The position numbers were made by a program, and so were the translations under genes. 64,000 nt of DNA from Palleronia aestuarii. Its GTDB lineage: Bacteria > Pseudomonadota > Alphaproteobacteria > Rhodobacterales > Rhodobacteraceae. The notes beneath the pieces are model-generated. The model saw nothing but the letters and a program-made list of their open reading frames with translations. It did not search any database and was not told where the DNA came from. Location: assembly GCF_003253995.1 (NCBI RefSeq), contig NZ_QKZL01000002.1, forward strand, positions 124,001-188,000, written 5' to 3'. The first letter of the stretch is position 1. Every line of letters begins with the position of its first letter. Of this stretch, positions 17,340 to 27,055 are shown piece by piece.

Positions 17340-19571
17340 ATGGCAGGTACCGGCAGAGGCAGATCGCCCCTCGTCGCGCCACGGCGCGCGACCAAGGGGG
17401 AAAAGAGGAGCAAGCGAGCGGCACCCCGCCGTCGGACGACACGTCCACGGCGGCGCGGTCCGCTCGGCTGGCTCACGTCGCTCGTGCGCGGCATCCTCGG
17501 CTTTGCGCTGAGGCTGATCCTTCGTGGCGCGGTGGTGGCGGCGGTGATCCTCGGCGTCGCGACGTGGTATCTCTACACGACGTTGCCGCCGGTGAGCGAT
17601 CTCCTCGACGGTCGGGCGCGCGGCTCCGTGACGCTGCTTGATCGGGATGGAGACATCTTCGCCTGGCGCGGGGAACAGTTCGGCGGCCAGATCGACGCCA
17701 GGACGATCTCGCCGCATCTGAAGAACGCGATCGTCGCGACGGAGGACCGGCGGTTCTATCAGCATCTCGGGCTGTCTCCGCGCGGGGTCGCCGGCGCGAT
17801 CCGGATCAACCTCGCGGAAGGACGCGGGCCGCTTTCGGGCCATGGCGGTTCCACCATCACGCAGCAGACGGCGAAGCTCCTCTGCCTCGGCGTTCCCTAC
17901 GACCCCGATGTCTGGGAGAGCGAGACCGCCTACGAGGCCGATTGCCGCGAAGGCTCGCTCTGGCGCAAGGCCAAGGAGGCCGTCTACGCGCTCGCGATGG
18001 AGGCCAAGTACTCCAAGGACGAGATCCTGACAATCTATCTGAACCGGGCCTTCCTCGGCGCCGGATCGCGCGGTTTCGAGGCGGCGGCGCAGCGCTATTT
18101 CGGCAAGTCCGCGAACGAGGTCGATCCCGCGGAAGCCGCGATGCTCGCCGGCCTTCTCGTCGCCCCGACGCGCTATGCGCCCACCGCGAACCTGCAGAGA
18201 AGCCAGGACCGCGCTGCCGTGATCATCGGCCTGATGCAGGAACAGGGCTATCTGACCGATGCGCAGGCTGCGGAGGCGCTGGCCAATCCCGCGGTGCTGT
18301 CGCAGGCCGCGGAGGCGCGGGCGGGCGGCTATTTCGCAGATTGGGTGATGAGTTCCGGCCCGGACTTCCTGACGTCGAAGACGACGGAGGACGTGATTCT
18401 GCGCACCACCTTCGACCAGCGGATCCAGCGCGCTGCGGAATCCGCTCTCGACGAGATCTTCCGCACCAAGGTCCGCGAGGGATCGGAGGCGCAGGCGGCC
18501 ATTGTCGTGATGAGCGCCGACGGCGCGGTGCGCGCGATGGTGGGCGGGCGCAAGTTCAAGGGCGTCGCGGGACAGTTCAACCGCGCGATCATGGCCAAGC
18601 GGCAGACCGGATCGGCCTTCAAGCCCTTCGTCTACGCCGCGGCCCTCGATCTCGGATACGGGCCCGACGACCGGGTAGTGGACGAGCCGCTGACCATGAG
18701 CATTCCCGGGTCGGGGTCGTGGTCTCCGTCGAATTACACACGTGATTTCGCGGGCATGATGACGCTGACGACCGCGCTCAAGGACAGCCGCAACATCCCG
18801 GCGGTCAAGGTCTCCGAGGCCGTGGGCCGGGACAACGTGCGCCGGATCGCCTCCGATTTCGGCATCGATTCGGAGATCGACGAAGGTCCTGCCCTGGCGC
18901 TCGGCACCTCCGAATCGACCCTTCTGGAAATGACCGGGGCCTATGCGGGGATCCTGAACGGCGGCAGTTCCGTCATGCCCTACGGGATCGTCGATCTGCG
19001 CCTGCAGGGGAGCGACACACCGCTCATCGGTCAGGAAGGCGGCCTCGGAGAGCGGGTGATCACGGAGGAAGCGGCGCGGGAACTGATCTACATGATGAGC
19101 CGGGTGATCGAGGAGGGAACGGGCAACCGTGCCCGCCTTCCCGGTCGTCCCGCAGCAGGCAAGACCGGAACGACGCAGGCCGCACGAGATGCCTGGTTCC
19201 TGGGCTTCACCGCGGATTACGTGACGGGCGTCTGGATGGGCTACGACGACAACACGCCGCTCACCGGGGTGACGGGTGGCGGGCTGCCTGCGGAAATCTG
19301 GCAGGAAACGATGCTGCGCGTCCATGAGGGATTGCCGGTGCACGACCTACCGATGAGCCGGGGACGGCCCGGCGGCATAGGCGATCCCGCCGCGCCGCCC
19401 GCCTATGGCGGCAACGTCGCCTCCGCAGACAGCTCCTATTACGACGAACTGCCGTCGCGGGAGGCCGCTGCGCCCGGTGACCGCAAGGTCGGGCGCGTCC
19501 CCGATCCCGCGCCGCCCAACATGGCCGAGCGGATCATCAACGACGTGATGGGATCGATCTTCGGCAACTGA
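17340..19571 (+). CDS. Class A penicillin-binding protein (PBP1A type)
   Basis: This 743-residue bifunctional enzyme polymerises and cross-links peptidoglycan. A very basic cytoplasmic tail (RKRSKRAAPRRRTTRPRRR-like, about residues 15-45) precedes a single membrane helix (about 55-80). The glycosyltransferase domain has catalytic Glu135 in ATEDRRFYQH and the HGGSTITQQTAK motif. The transpeptidase domain has active Ser425 (TGSAFKPF), SRN and KTGTT. A short Gly/Pro-rich tail follows. The domain plan and length fit PBP1A-like/PbpC-size enzymes of alphaproteobacteria. It converges with dnaE2, with six bases between stops. Confidence 0.93.
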   Translation: MAGTGRGRSPLVAPRRATKGEKRSKRAAPRRRTTRPRRRGPLGWLTSLVRGILGFALRLILRGAVVAAVILGVATWYLYTTLPPVSDLLDGRARGSVTLLDRDGDIFAWRGEQFGGQIDARTISPHLKNAIVATEDRRFYQHLGLSPRGVAGAIRINLAEGRGPLSGHGGSTITQQTAKLLCLGVPYDPDVWESETAYEADCREGSLWRKAKEAVYALAMEAKYSKDEILTIYLNRAFLGAGSRGFEAAAQRYFGKSANEVDPAEAAMLAGLLVAPTRYAPTANLQRSQDRAAVIIGLMQEQGYLTDAQAAEALANPAVLSQAAEARAGGYFADWVMSSGPDFLTSKTTEDVILRTTFDQRIQRAAESALDEIFRTKVREGSEAQAAIVVMSADGAVRAMVGGRKFKGVAGQFNRAIMAKRQTGSAFKPFVYAAALDLGYGPDDRVVDEPLTMSIPGSGSWSPSNYTRDFAGMMTLTTALKDSRNIPAVKVSEAVGRDNVRRIASDFGIDSEIDEGPALALGTSESTLLEMTGAYAGILNGGSSVMPYGIVDLRLQGSDTPLIGQEGGLGERVITEEAARELIYMMSRVIEEGTGNRARLPGRPAAGKTGTTQAARDAWFLGFTADYVTGVWMGYDDNTPLTGVTGGGLPAEIWQETMLRVHEGLPVHDLPMSRGRPGGIGDPAAPPAYGGNVASADSSYYDELPSREAAAPGDRKVGRVPDPAPPNMAERIINDVMGSIFGN

Positions 19572-19577
19572 CGCGGC

Positions 19578-22500
19578 TCAATCGCGCGACGAGGTGCATT
19601 TGAGCCCGCCCGTTCCCTCGTCGCAGGTCCAGGCGTCGGAACGTGTCAGGCCGGTCGCGTCGGCGAAGCGGCGACCGGGCGGCAATGTGCCACGCGGCTG
19701 GGGCGGGCCGGAGGGGGTCAGACGGGGCCGCAGGAACGACATCGGATGGGCACGAAGCGTGAGCCGCATCGCGACGTAATCCTCCACCACCTTCTCTCCC
19801 TCGGTCATCTCCGGCAGCCGGGGCGCCGGCTCCACGATTCCTTCCCCGTCGAGATCGCCCGCGAAGAGCGGCAACGGACGCGTGCCGGCGAGCGCCCGCG
19901 CGGCCCAGATCGCGTCCCGTCGCGAGAGGCCGAGCGCCGCGAACGCGTCCGCCTCCGCAAGGATACGCAGGCTACGTGGCGCGATCCCCGCGCGGCGCCA
20001 GACATCCTCCACCGCGCGGTAGCCGTTGCCGCGGGCCGCCGTGATCCACGTTCCCTCCTCCTCCTTCAGGGAGCGGATTTGCCGAAAGCCCAGCCGGATG
20101 GCGAGCCCGCCCTGCCCGTCCGGCTCCATCACGTGATCCCAGTAGCTCGACGCGATGCAGACCGGACGGACCTCCACCCCGTGCTCCCGCGCGTCGCGGA
20201 CGATCTGCGCGGGGGCGTAGAAGCCCATCGGCTGCGAATTCAAGAGCGCACAGGCGAAGATGCCCGGATGATGCCGCTTCATCCATGCGGACGCATAGAC
20301 GAGAAGCGCGAAACTCGCCGCGTGGCTTTCGGGGAATCCGTAGGAACCGAATCCCTCGATCTGCGCGAAGCAGCGTTCGGAGAAGTCGGCATCGTACCCG
20401 TTCTCCCGCATCCCGCGCAGGAACCGGGTGCGGAACTCACTGACATTGCCGTGTTTCTTGAACGTGGCAAGCGCGCGGCGCAGCCGGTCGGCCTCGTCGG
20501 GCGTGAAGCCCGCGCCGATGATGGCGATCTGCATCGCCTGCTCCTGGAAGAGCGGCACGCCCAGCGTCTTGCCGAGCACGCGGCCCAGCGCGTCGGAAGG
20601 GAAACTCACCTCTTCCTTGCCACCGCGCCGCCGCAGATAGGGATGCAGCATGTCGCCCTGGATCGGACCGGGGCGGATGATCGCCACCTCGATCACCAGG
20701 TCGTAGAATTCGCGCGGGCGCATCCGCGGCAGGAAGTTCATCTGCGCCCGGCTCTCGACCTGGAAGACGCCGAGGCTGTCGGCCCGGCAGAGCATCTCGT
20801 AGGTCTCCGGATCCTCCTGCGGCAGCGTGGCGAGGTCGTATTGCGTGTGATGATGCTGCGCGATCAGGTCGAACCCCTTGCGAAGGCAGGACAGCATCCC
20901 GAGCGCCAGCACGTCGACCTTCAGGATACCCAGCGCATCGATGTCGTCCTTGTCCCAACAGATCACCGTCCGGTCCGCCATGCTCGCATTCTCCACCGGC
21001 ACGAGCTCGTCGAGCCGGCCCGCGGTGATGACGAAGCCCCCCACGTGCTGGGAAAGGTGGCGGGGAAAACCCTGGATCTCCTGGATCAGCTCCATCGTCC
21101 GGACGAGCCGCGTGTCGCCTGGCTCCAGGCCGATCTCCGTCATGCGGTGCGGCTCCAGCCCGTTCGTGCCGAAGAACCCCCAGAGCTGCGAGGAAAGGGC
21201 GCCAAGCGTATCCTCCGAAAGCCCCATGGCCCGGCCGACTTCGCGGATCGCGCGCTTGCCGCGGTAATGGATGACGGTCGCGCAGAGCCCGGCCTTCTCC
21301 CGTCCGTAGCGGTCGTAGATGTGCTGGATCACCTCCTCCCGCCGCTCGTGCTCGAAATCGACGTCGATGTCGGGCGGCTCGTCGCGCGCCTCCGAGACGA
21401 AGCGCTCGAAGACCATCGTGCCGATCTCCGGGCTGACGGAGGTGACGCCCAGGCAATAGCAAACTACCGAATTGGCCGCCGAGCCCCGGCCCTGACAGAG
21501 AATCCCGCGCGACCGGGCGAAGGCCACGATGTCGTTGACGGTCAGGAAATAGGGCTCGTAGCCGAGCCGCCCGATCAGGTCGAGCTCGTGATCGAGAAGG
21601 CGCAAGACGGATTCCGGCGCACCTGCGGGAAAACGCCAGGCGAGCCCCTCCCGCGCGAGGCGCTCGAGCCGTTCCGTGGCCGTCTCAAACCCCCGCACCT
21701 CGGACGGATACTCGTAGCGCAGCTCGTCGAGCGAGAAGGTGCAGCGTTGAGCAAGTGCCGCGGCCGCGGCGAGCGCGTCCTCGTGGCCTGCGAAGATCCG
21801 CGCCATCTCCGCGGGCGAGCGCAGGCGCTGTTCGGCATTGGCAAGGGCGGAGCGGCCGAGATCGTCGACCCGGGTGCCGGTACGGATCGCGGTCAGCACG
21901 TCGGCGAGTCGCCGCCGACCGCCGTGATGCAGGACCGGCCGGGCGGAGGCCACGCAGGCCATCCCCATCCGCCCGGCCCGCGCGGCGAGGCGGTCGAACC
22001 GCGCCCGGTCCTGCCCGTCGTAGCGCGGTGCGAGGAGGAGGGAGACCCGCCCGCCGAACCTATCCTTGAGAGAGGCGGCGTGGGCACGCCATGCGGGAGT
22101 TCCGCCCGGATGGACCAGAAGCTCCGACCCCTCCCCCCAGTCGAGGAGGTCCTCCAGGTGCAGCGAACACGACCCTTTCGCCGCCCGCCGCCGCCCCGTC
22201 GTCAGCAACCGGCAAAGCCGCCCCCAAGCGTCACGGTCGCGCGGGATCATCGTGGCGGAGAAGCCGTCCTCCAGAACTATCCGTGCGGCGGGGAGAAGGC
22301 GGGGAACGGTCAGGATGTCGATCCCCGGCACCCCCGCCAGCCCCTCGGGCGCAGGCGGGCCGACCGGATCGGCGGCGGCACGGAGCGCCGTCAGACATCG
22401 CAATTCCCGTGCATGGGCATGGGCGCGAACGATCCCGGCCACGGAATTCTCGTCCGCGATGGCGATCGCCCCGATGCCAAGAAGGCCCGCGCGATCGACG

Positions 22501-22583
22501 TATTCCTCCGGATGCGATCCACCCGTCAGGAAGGTGAAGTTGGATGTGACCGAAAGTTCGGCGCAGAGCGGCACTGGTGACAT
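19578..22583 (-). CDS. dnaE2: Error-prone DNA polymerase DnaE2, C-terminally shortened
   Basis: This 1001-residue protein is the catalytic subunit used in SOS mutagenesis with ImuA/ImuB. Visible parts are the N-terminal PHP domain (AELSVTSNFTFLTGGSHPEEY), the polymerase core with ILCQGRGSAANSVVCYCLG and the aspartates of PDIDVDFEHERREE, and the HLSQHVGGFVITAG segment. Family members usually run about 1050-1150 residues and end in an OB-fold (VAGLVLVRQRPG... DETG). Here the sequence leaves the family after MRLTLRAHPMSFLRP and ends in an unrelated-looking 40-residue tail. imuA and imuB, the usual operon partners, are not adjacent. A LexA box sits just before the start. Confidence 0.88.
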   Translation of the reverse strand: MSPVPLCAELSVTSNFTFLTGGSHPEEYVDRAGLLGIGAIAIADENSVAGIVRAHAHARELRCLTALRAAADPVGPPAPEGLAGVPGIDILTVPRLLPAARIVLEDGFSATMIPRDRDAWGRLCRLLTTGRRRAAKGSCSLHLEDLLDWGEGSELLVHPGGTPAWRAHAASLKDRFGGRVSLLLAPRYDGQDRARFDRLAARAGRMGMACVASARPVLHHGGRRRLADVLTAIRTGTRVDDLGRSALANAEQRLRSPAEMARIFAGHEDALAAAAALAQRCTFSLDELRYEYPSEVRGFETATERLERLAREGLAWRFPAGAPESVLRLLDHELDLIGRLGYEPYFLTVNDIVAFARSRGILCQGRGSAANSVVCYCLGVTSVSPEIGTMVFERFVSEARDEPPDIDVDFEHERREEVIQHIYDRYGREKAGLCATVIHYRGKRAIREVGRAMGLSEDTLGALSSQLWGFFGTNGLEPHRMTEIGLEPGDTRLVRTMELIQEIQGFPRHLSQHVGGFVITAGRLDELVPVENASMADRTVICWDKDDIDALGILKVDVLALGMLSCLRKGFDLIAQHHHTQYDLATLPQEDPETYEMLCRADSLGVFQVESRAQMNFLPRMRPREFYDLVIEVAIIRPGPIQGDMLHPYLRRRGGKEEVSFPSDALGRVLGKTLGVPLFQEQAMQIAIIGAGFTPDEADRLRRALATFKKHGNVSEFRTRFLRGMRENGYDADFSERCFAQIEGFGSYGFPESHAASFALLVYASAWMKRHHPGIFACALLNSQPMGFYAPAQIVRDAREHGVEVRPVCIASSYWDHVMEPDGQGGLAIRLGFRQIRSLKEEEGTWITAARGNGYRAVEDVWRRAGIAPRSLRILAEADAFAALGLSRRDAIWAARALAGTRPLPLFAGDLDGEGIVEPAPRLPEMTEGEKVVEDYVAMRLTLRAHPMSFLRPRLTPSGPPQPRGTLPPGRRFADATGLTRSDAWTCDEGTGGLKCTSSRD

Positions 22584-22594
22584 GCCACCGTTAT

Positions 22595-22609
22595 GTTCTC
22601 ATTTCGTTC
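22595..22609 (-). promoter_or_regulatory. LexA (SOS) box of dnaE2
   Basis: The sequence GTTCTCATTTCGTTC is an exact match to the alphaproteobacterial LexA operator GTTC-N7-GTTC. It ends 11 nt before the dnaE2 ATG, so LexA bound here would cover the transcription or ribosome-loading region. By chance one or two such matches are expected in 64 kb, but the position in front of a known SOS gene makes this one convincing. Confidence 0.85.
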
Positions 22610-22924
22610 TTTTTGGGAGTCAGAATTTTCAGCTTTGGACGTACATTCCCCGCAGCGATGTATTATGCCAACCGCCGGTCAGCGTCCGACGCAAGTTCGG
22701 AAAGAATCCAGAGTGGACGAAGGCCAAGCCCGAGATCGATGGCTCTGAACCCATGCCACAGGAACGGGATCCCGGGCCCCCGTCACTGCGCTGCCCTCGA
22801 AATCGAAGCGGCCACGCACTACCGAGTTGCGCTCAGCGAAGGCCGCGCGGGACTCCAAGTAACGTCGGGCTACGCGCAATCGCCGGACCGGAAACAAACG
22901 CCGCGAGCGCAACGAGGCCAGATT
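22610..22924. other. Gene-free gap between dnaE2 and rppH
   Basis: This 315-nt stretch holds no gene I can support. Its first 70 bases, next to the LexA box, are notably A/T-rich for this genome and would house the dnaE2 promoter. The rest is GC-rich with open frames on both strands, but none has a convincing start, ribosome-binding site or known motif. Some Rhodobacteraceae carry imuA-imuB upstream of dnaE2; I see no trace of either here. Confidence 0.5.
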
Positions 22925-23395
22925 TCAGAGAGCGCTCCGGAACGCCGCGAAAACGGCCTCGTAGACATCGCGCTTGAAGGGCACGATCCGCTCCACCAGA
23001 ACTTCCGGACGCATCCAGGCCCATTCGGAGAATTCGGGATGCGCGGTGTCGATGCCGACATCCGCATCCGTCCCCTCGAATCGCATCAGGAACCATTTCT
23101 GCATCTGGCCCCCGTACTTGCCCCCCCAGAGCCGCCCCAGCAACTCTTCGGGCAGGTCGTAGCGGATCCAGTCGTCCGTCTCCGCCTCGACACGGACGAG
23201 ATCGGAGGTAATCCCCGTTTCTTCCTCGAGCTCGCGCAGCGCCGCCTGTTGCGGGCTCTCGCCCGCATCGATGCCGCCTTGTGGCATCTGCCATGCACCG
23301 GCGGCGGAATCGATCCGCTGACCGGCGAAGACGCTGCCATCTGCCCGCGCGAGGACGATCCCCGCGCAGGGACGGTAGGGAAGGCCGCCGCTCAT
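22925..23395 (-). CDS. rppH: RNA pyrophosphohydrolase (Nudix)
   Basis: This 156-residue Nudix hydrolase removes pyrophosphate from the 5' triphosphate of mRNAs, starting their decay. It begins [13 protein letters not shown], the RppH-type N terminus. The Nudix box is [22 protein letters not shown], and the following [10 protein letters not shown] strand with the HPEFSEWAW motif near the C terminus is also characteristic. Length matches RppH (about 160). It lies 31 nt after ctpA, probably in the same transcript. Confidence 0.93.
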   Translation of the reverse strand: MSGGLPYRPCAGIVLARADGSVFAGQRIDSAAGAWQMPQGGIDAGESPQQAALRELEEETGITSDLVRVEAETDDWIRYDLPEELLGRLWGGKYGGQMQKWFLMRFEGTDADVGIDTAHPEFSEWAWMRPEVLVERIVPFKRDVYEAVFAAFRSAL

Positions 23396-23426
23396 CGCAC
23401 GACCGGACCGTCGAGGCCCCTCCGCA

Positions 23427-24764
23427 TCATTGCTCCGGTCCGAAAGCGGACAGGCCCTTGAGGATGTCGATCGCATAGGCGAGTTGGTAGTCCTCGTCAC
23501 GAAGCTGCGCGGCCTCCTCCGCGGCTTCCTGCTCCTCGCGGATGATCCGCTGCTCGTCATCCGTCACCGAATCGTTCTGAAGCGATCCGCGCAGGTCAGC
23601 CTCCGACCGGCTCGGGAAGGCGCCGCCGTCCTCGTCCTCCTCCGGCTCTTCGCCGACGGGAGGCTGCTGGACGACGATGTCGGGCGAGACGCCGAGGGCC
23701 TGGATCGATCGGCCCGATGGCGTGTAGTAGCGCGCCGTCGTCAGGCGCATCGCCCCGTCGCCCCGAAGCGGCATCACGGTCTGGACGGAGCCCTTGCCGA
23801 AACTCTTGGTCCCCACGACGATGGCGCGGCGGTGATCCTGCAAGGCGCCCGCCACGATTTCCGAGGCCGAGGCGGAACCGCCGTTGATCAGCACGACGAT
23901 CGGCTTGCCCTCCGCGAGATCACCTTGTTCCGCGTTGAACCGGTCGCTGTCGGCCACGTCCCGCCCGCGGGTCGAGACGATCTCGCCCTCGTTCAGGAAC
24001 GCGTCCGAAACCTCGATCGCCTGATTGAGAAGGCCGCCCGGATTGTTGCGCAGATCGATGACGAAGCCGTTCACGTTCTCCATGCCGCCCGCGGCCTCGA
24101 CCTGCTCGTTGAGGTTCTCGACGAGCTTCGGATAGGTCTGGTCGCTGAACGTGATGACGCGGAGCACGACGGTCTCGCCCTCAAGGCGGGAACGCACGGC
24201 GGTGAGCTCGATCGTATCGCGCACGATCGACACGTCGAAAGGCTCGTCCACCCCTTCGCGAACCACCGTCACCACGATCTCCGACCCGATCGGACCGCGC
24301 ATCATGCCCACCGCGTCGTCGAGCGTCAGACCGAGGAGCGATTCTCCATCGACATGGGTGATGAAATCCCCTGCCTGCATCCCGGCTTCCGCGGCAGGCG
24401 TGCCGTCCATGGGGGAAACGACCTTCACGAAGCCTTCCTCCTGCGTCACCTCGATGCCGAGGCCGCCGAACTCACCGCGGGTCTGGGTCCGCATCTGCGC
24501 GGCGTCATCGGGAGAGAGGTAGCTCGAATGCGGGTCGAGCGAGGTCAGCATGCCATCGATCGCCGCCTCGATCAGGTCATGCTCGTCGACCTCCTCGACG
24601 TATTGCGCCCGGATCCGCTCGAAGATGTCTCCGAAGAGATCGAGCTGCTCGTAGACGCTCGCCCGGCCGTCGCCCTCCTGCGCGATCAGCGGTCCGGCGA
24701 CCTGGGTCGTCAGAACCACCCCCGCGAGCGTTCCGCCCAGTGCGGCCATCACGAATTTTCTCAT
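23427..24764 (-). CDS. ctpA: C-terminal processing peptidase, S41 family
   Basis: This 445-residue periplasmic protease has a signal peptide/anchor ([18 protein letters not shown]), an N-terminal helical region ([12 protein letters not shown]), and a PDZ domain (about 95-180, [20 protein letters not shown]). The catalytic domain carries a Ser-Lys dyad: Ser299 in [15 protein letters not shown] and the lysine of KSFGKGSVQ. It trims C termini of envelope proteins and, in relatives, controls peptidoglycan hydrolases. The C-terminal tail is acidic (EEDEDGG). It is followed by rppH. Confidence 0.95.
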   Translation of the reverse strand: MRKFVMAALGGTLAGVVLTTQVAGPLIAQEGDGRASVYEQLDLFGDIFERIRAQYVEEVDEHDLIEAAIDGMLTSLDPHSSYLSPDDAAQMRTQTRGEFGGLGIEVTQEEGFVKVVSPMDGTPAAEAGMQAGDFITHVDGESLLGLTLDDAVGMMRGPIGSEIVVTVVREGVDEPFDVSIVRDTIELTAVRSRLEGETVVLRVITFSDQTYPKLVENLNEQVEAAGGMENVNGFVIDLRNNPGGLLNQAIEVSDAFLNEGEIVSTRGRDVADSDRFNAEQGDLAEGKPIVVLINGGSASASEIVAGALQDHRRAIVVGTKSFGKGSVQTVMPLRGDGAMRLTTARYYTPSGRSIQALGVSPDIVVQQPPVGEEPEEDEDGGAFPSRSEADLRGSLQNDSVTDDEQRIIREEQEAAEEAAQLRDEDYQLAYAIDILKGLSAFGPEQ

Positions 24765-25005
24765 GGATGTCGTCCTATCTTGCTTCCGGAGCACGGGACC
24801 TCTTCGGGGCTCGGCTCGAATCACTCGCGGCCTCGCGTCATCTAAGTCGACAGGGCGGCCCCTTGGCCAGCGCCCGGGATCATCCGCCCTTGTCGGTTCG
24901 GGGAACATATCGTCATTCTCGGCTGATCAAACTGCCAGATCCGCGCAGATTCGTCCAAATCATTCACGATTGCGCGCCCGGCGCCACGATCTAGAGGCCA
25001 TCGAC

Positions 25006-26526
25006 CTAAGCCAGAAGGTTTCGTCCGGTCATCTCCTCTGGCTGCTCGAGTTCCATCAACGCCAGCAGCGTCGGCGCGAGATCGCAGAGCCGCCCGTCGG
25101 CAAGGGACGCGCCATCCGGCCCACCGGCGAGGATCACGGGGACGAGGTTCGTCGTGTGCGAGGTGTGGGGACCGCCCGTCGCCGGATCGACCATAGTCTC
25201 GCAATTGCCGTGATCGGCCGTCACGATCATCGCTCCGCCGGCGGCTTCCAACGCGTCGAGCACGCGTCCGAGACCGCGATCCACCGCCTCGCAGGCGGCC
25301 ACCGCAGCATCCAGATCGCCGGTATGGCCCACCATGTCGGGATTGGCATAATTGCACACGATGAGGTCGTAGCCCGCCTCGATCGCCTCCACGAACCGGT
25401 TCGTGACCTCTACAGACGACATCTCCGGCTTCATGTCGTATGTCGCGACGTCGGGGGATTTCGGCATCGCGCGGTCCTCTCCCTCCTCCGGCTCCTCCTT
25501 GCCGCCGTTGAGAAAGAACGTCACGTGCGGGTACTTCTCCGTTTCCGCGACGCGGAACTGCCGGAGGCCGTGATGCGCCACCCATTCGCCAAGCGTGTTG
25601 ACGAGCTTCCGCTTGGGAAAGACCGCTTCGAAGTACGCGTTGTGCGCGTCGGAATATTCAACCATCCCAAGCCGCGCACGAAGGTCCGGACGGGCCGAGA
25701 CGTCGAATTGGGAGAAGCCCGGCTCGCCGATCGCCGCGAGGATTTCCCGCGCGCGGTCGGCCCGGAAATTGAGGCAGAAGAAACCGTCTTGCGTCTCGGC
25801 GCCGCCGTACGCGCCGATGACGGTCGCCGGAACGAATTCGTCGGTGACGCCGTCTGCATAGGCCGCTTCGATGGCAGCCGTCGCACTTGGCGCCCGGGAC
25901 GTGCCCTTGCCGTCGATCATCGCGCGATAAGCGATCTCGACCCGGCCCCAGCGGTTGTCGCGATCCATCGCGTAGTAGCGCCCCGTGACCGTCCCGACCC
26001 GCACACCGTCGGGCAGATCGGCTTCGAGCCGCTCGAGGAATGGCAGGGCCGATTTCGGAGCGACATCGCGACCGTCCGTCACGGCGTGAACGATCACCGG
26101 CACACCGTCGGACGCGATCGCGCGCGCCGCGGCGATCACGTGGTCCAGATGTCCGTGCACGCCCCCGTCGGAAATCACGCCCATCAGATGCGCTGTCCCA
26201 CCCGAACCCTTGAGCGTGGAAACGAACGCGCGCAACGCGCTGGCCCTGGCGAAGGAGCCATCCTCGATGGCAAGGTCGATCTGGCCCAGGTCCATCGCGA
26301 CGACCCGACCGGCCCCGATATTCGTATGGCCCACCTCCGAATTGCCCATCTGGCCCTTCGGCAGCCCTACATCTGGCCCGTGCGTGACGAGATGCGCCGC
26401 GGGTCCATGCGCCCGGATCCGGTCGAAATTGGGGGTCTCGGCGATTCGCGGGGCATTGGCTTCGCGCTCTTCGCGGTCCCCCCAACCGTCGAGGATGCAA
26501 AGGCAGACGGGTCTGGGCGGGCTCAT
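25006..26526 (-). CDS. gpmI: 2,3-bisphosphoglycerate-independent phosphoglycerate mutase
   Basis: This 506-residue cytoplasmic enzyme interconverts 3- and 2-phosphoglycerate in glycolysis and gluconeogenesis. The alkaline-phosphatase fold is clear: metal site ILDGWGDRE at the N terminus, the active serine in KGQMGNSEVGHTNIG, DGRDVAPKSA, the HTGDLDAAV loop and the metal-binding TADHGNCE. The ATG at 26526 (MSPPRPVC) is chosen since it places the metal motif at the right distance. It is preceded by rlmH. The 241-nt gap to ctpA holds no gene that I can see. Confidence 0.96.
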   Translation of the reverse strand: MSPPRPVCLCILDGWGDREEREANAPRIAETPNFDRIRAHGPAAHLVTHGPDVGLPKGQMGNSEVGHTNIGAGRVVAMDLGQIDLAIEDGSFARASALRAFVSTLKGSGGTAHLMGVISDGGVHGHLDHVIAAARAIASDGVPVIVHAVTDGRDVAPKSALPFLERLEADLPDGVRVGTVTGRYYAMDRDNRWGRVEIAYRAMIDGKGTSRAPSATAAIEAAYADGVTDEFVPATVIGAYGGAETQDGFFCLNFRADRAREILAAIGEPGFSQFDVSARPDLRARLGMVEYSDAHNAYFEAVFPKRKLVNTLGEWVAHHGLRQFRVAETEKYPHVTFFLNGGKEEPEEGEDRAMPKSPDVATYDMKPEMSSVEVTNRFVEAIEAGYDLIVCNYANPDMVGHTGDLDAAVAACEAVDRGLGRVLDALEAAGGAMIVTADHGNCETMVDPATGGPHTSHTTNLVPVILAGGPDGASLADGRLCDLAPTLLALMELEQPEEMTGRNLLA

Positions 26527-26580
26527 GAGGACACCTCGATCTTGCGTCGCCAAGGTCTTAACGTGCCCTGCCGGGCGCGG

Positions 26581-27051
26581 CTACTCCCTGTGATAGGGAT
26601 GCCCGGAAAGAATCGAGACAGCGCGGTAGAGTTGTTCGGCCAGCATGACCCTCACGAGCATGTGGGGCCAGACCATTCGGCCAAGGGATATCGACGCGTC
26701 GGCACGCTCACGGATCGCGGGCGCGAGGCCATCCGCGCCGCCTATGACGAAAGCAAGGTCGGAATGACCGGCATCGCGCCACGCGACGAGCTTATCCGCG
26801 AATTTCGGCGATGTGAGCGCCGAACCGCGCTCGTCGAGGGCGCAGACCATTCCGCCCGGACCCAGATGCCGCAGAAGCGCGTCGCCCTCGGCGGCCATGC
26901 CCTGCGCGCGGCGCGGATCGACCTCGATCTCCTCCGCCGGGCCCAGCGACAAGGCCCGACCGGCCCGGTCGAAACGGGCCAGGTAATCCGTGACGAGGTC
27001 GCGTTCCGGTCCGGAACGCAGCCGGCCTACCGTGCAGAGCCGGACTCGCAA
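26581..27051 (-). CDS. rlmH: 23S rRNA pseudouridine-1915 N3-methyltransferase
   Basis: This 156-residue SPOUT methyltransferase modifies pseudouridine 1915 of 23S rRNA in assembled ribosomes. The C-terminal knot region FVIGGADGLAPAIRERA and the ending MLAEQLYRAVSILSGHPYHRE are diagnostic. The likely start is TTG at 27051-27049, because the conserved N terminus MRVRLCTVGRLR begins exactly there and no ATG or GTG fits. It follows rsfS by 4 nt, the usual alphaproteobacterial pair. Confidence 0.93.
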   Translation of the reverse strand: MRVRLCTVGRLRSGPERDLVTDYLARFDRAGRALSLGPAEEIEVDPRRAQGMAAEGDALLRHLGPGGMVCALDERGSALTSPKFADKLVAWRDAGHSDLAFVIGGADGLAPAIRERADASISLGRMVWPHMLVRVMLAEQLYRAVSILSGHPYHRE

Positions 27052-27055
27052 GCGC

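Noticed and set aside
22577-23461. Plus-strand frame covering the gap upstream of rppH
   Set aside because: Overlaps the dnaE2 start and LexA box, is antisense to rppH, and has no known motif or ribosome-binding site.
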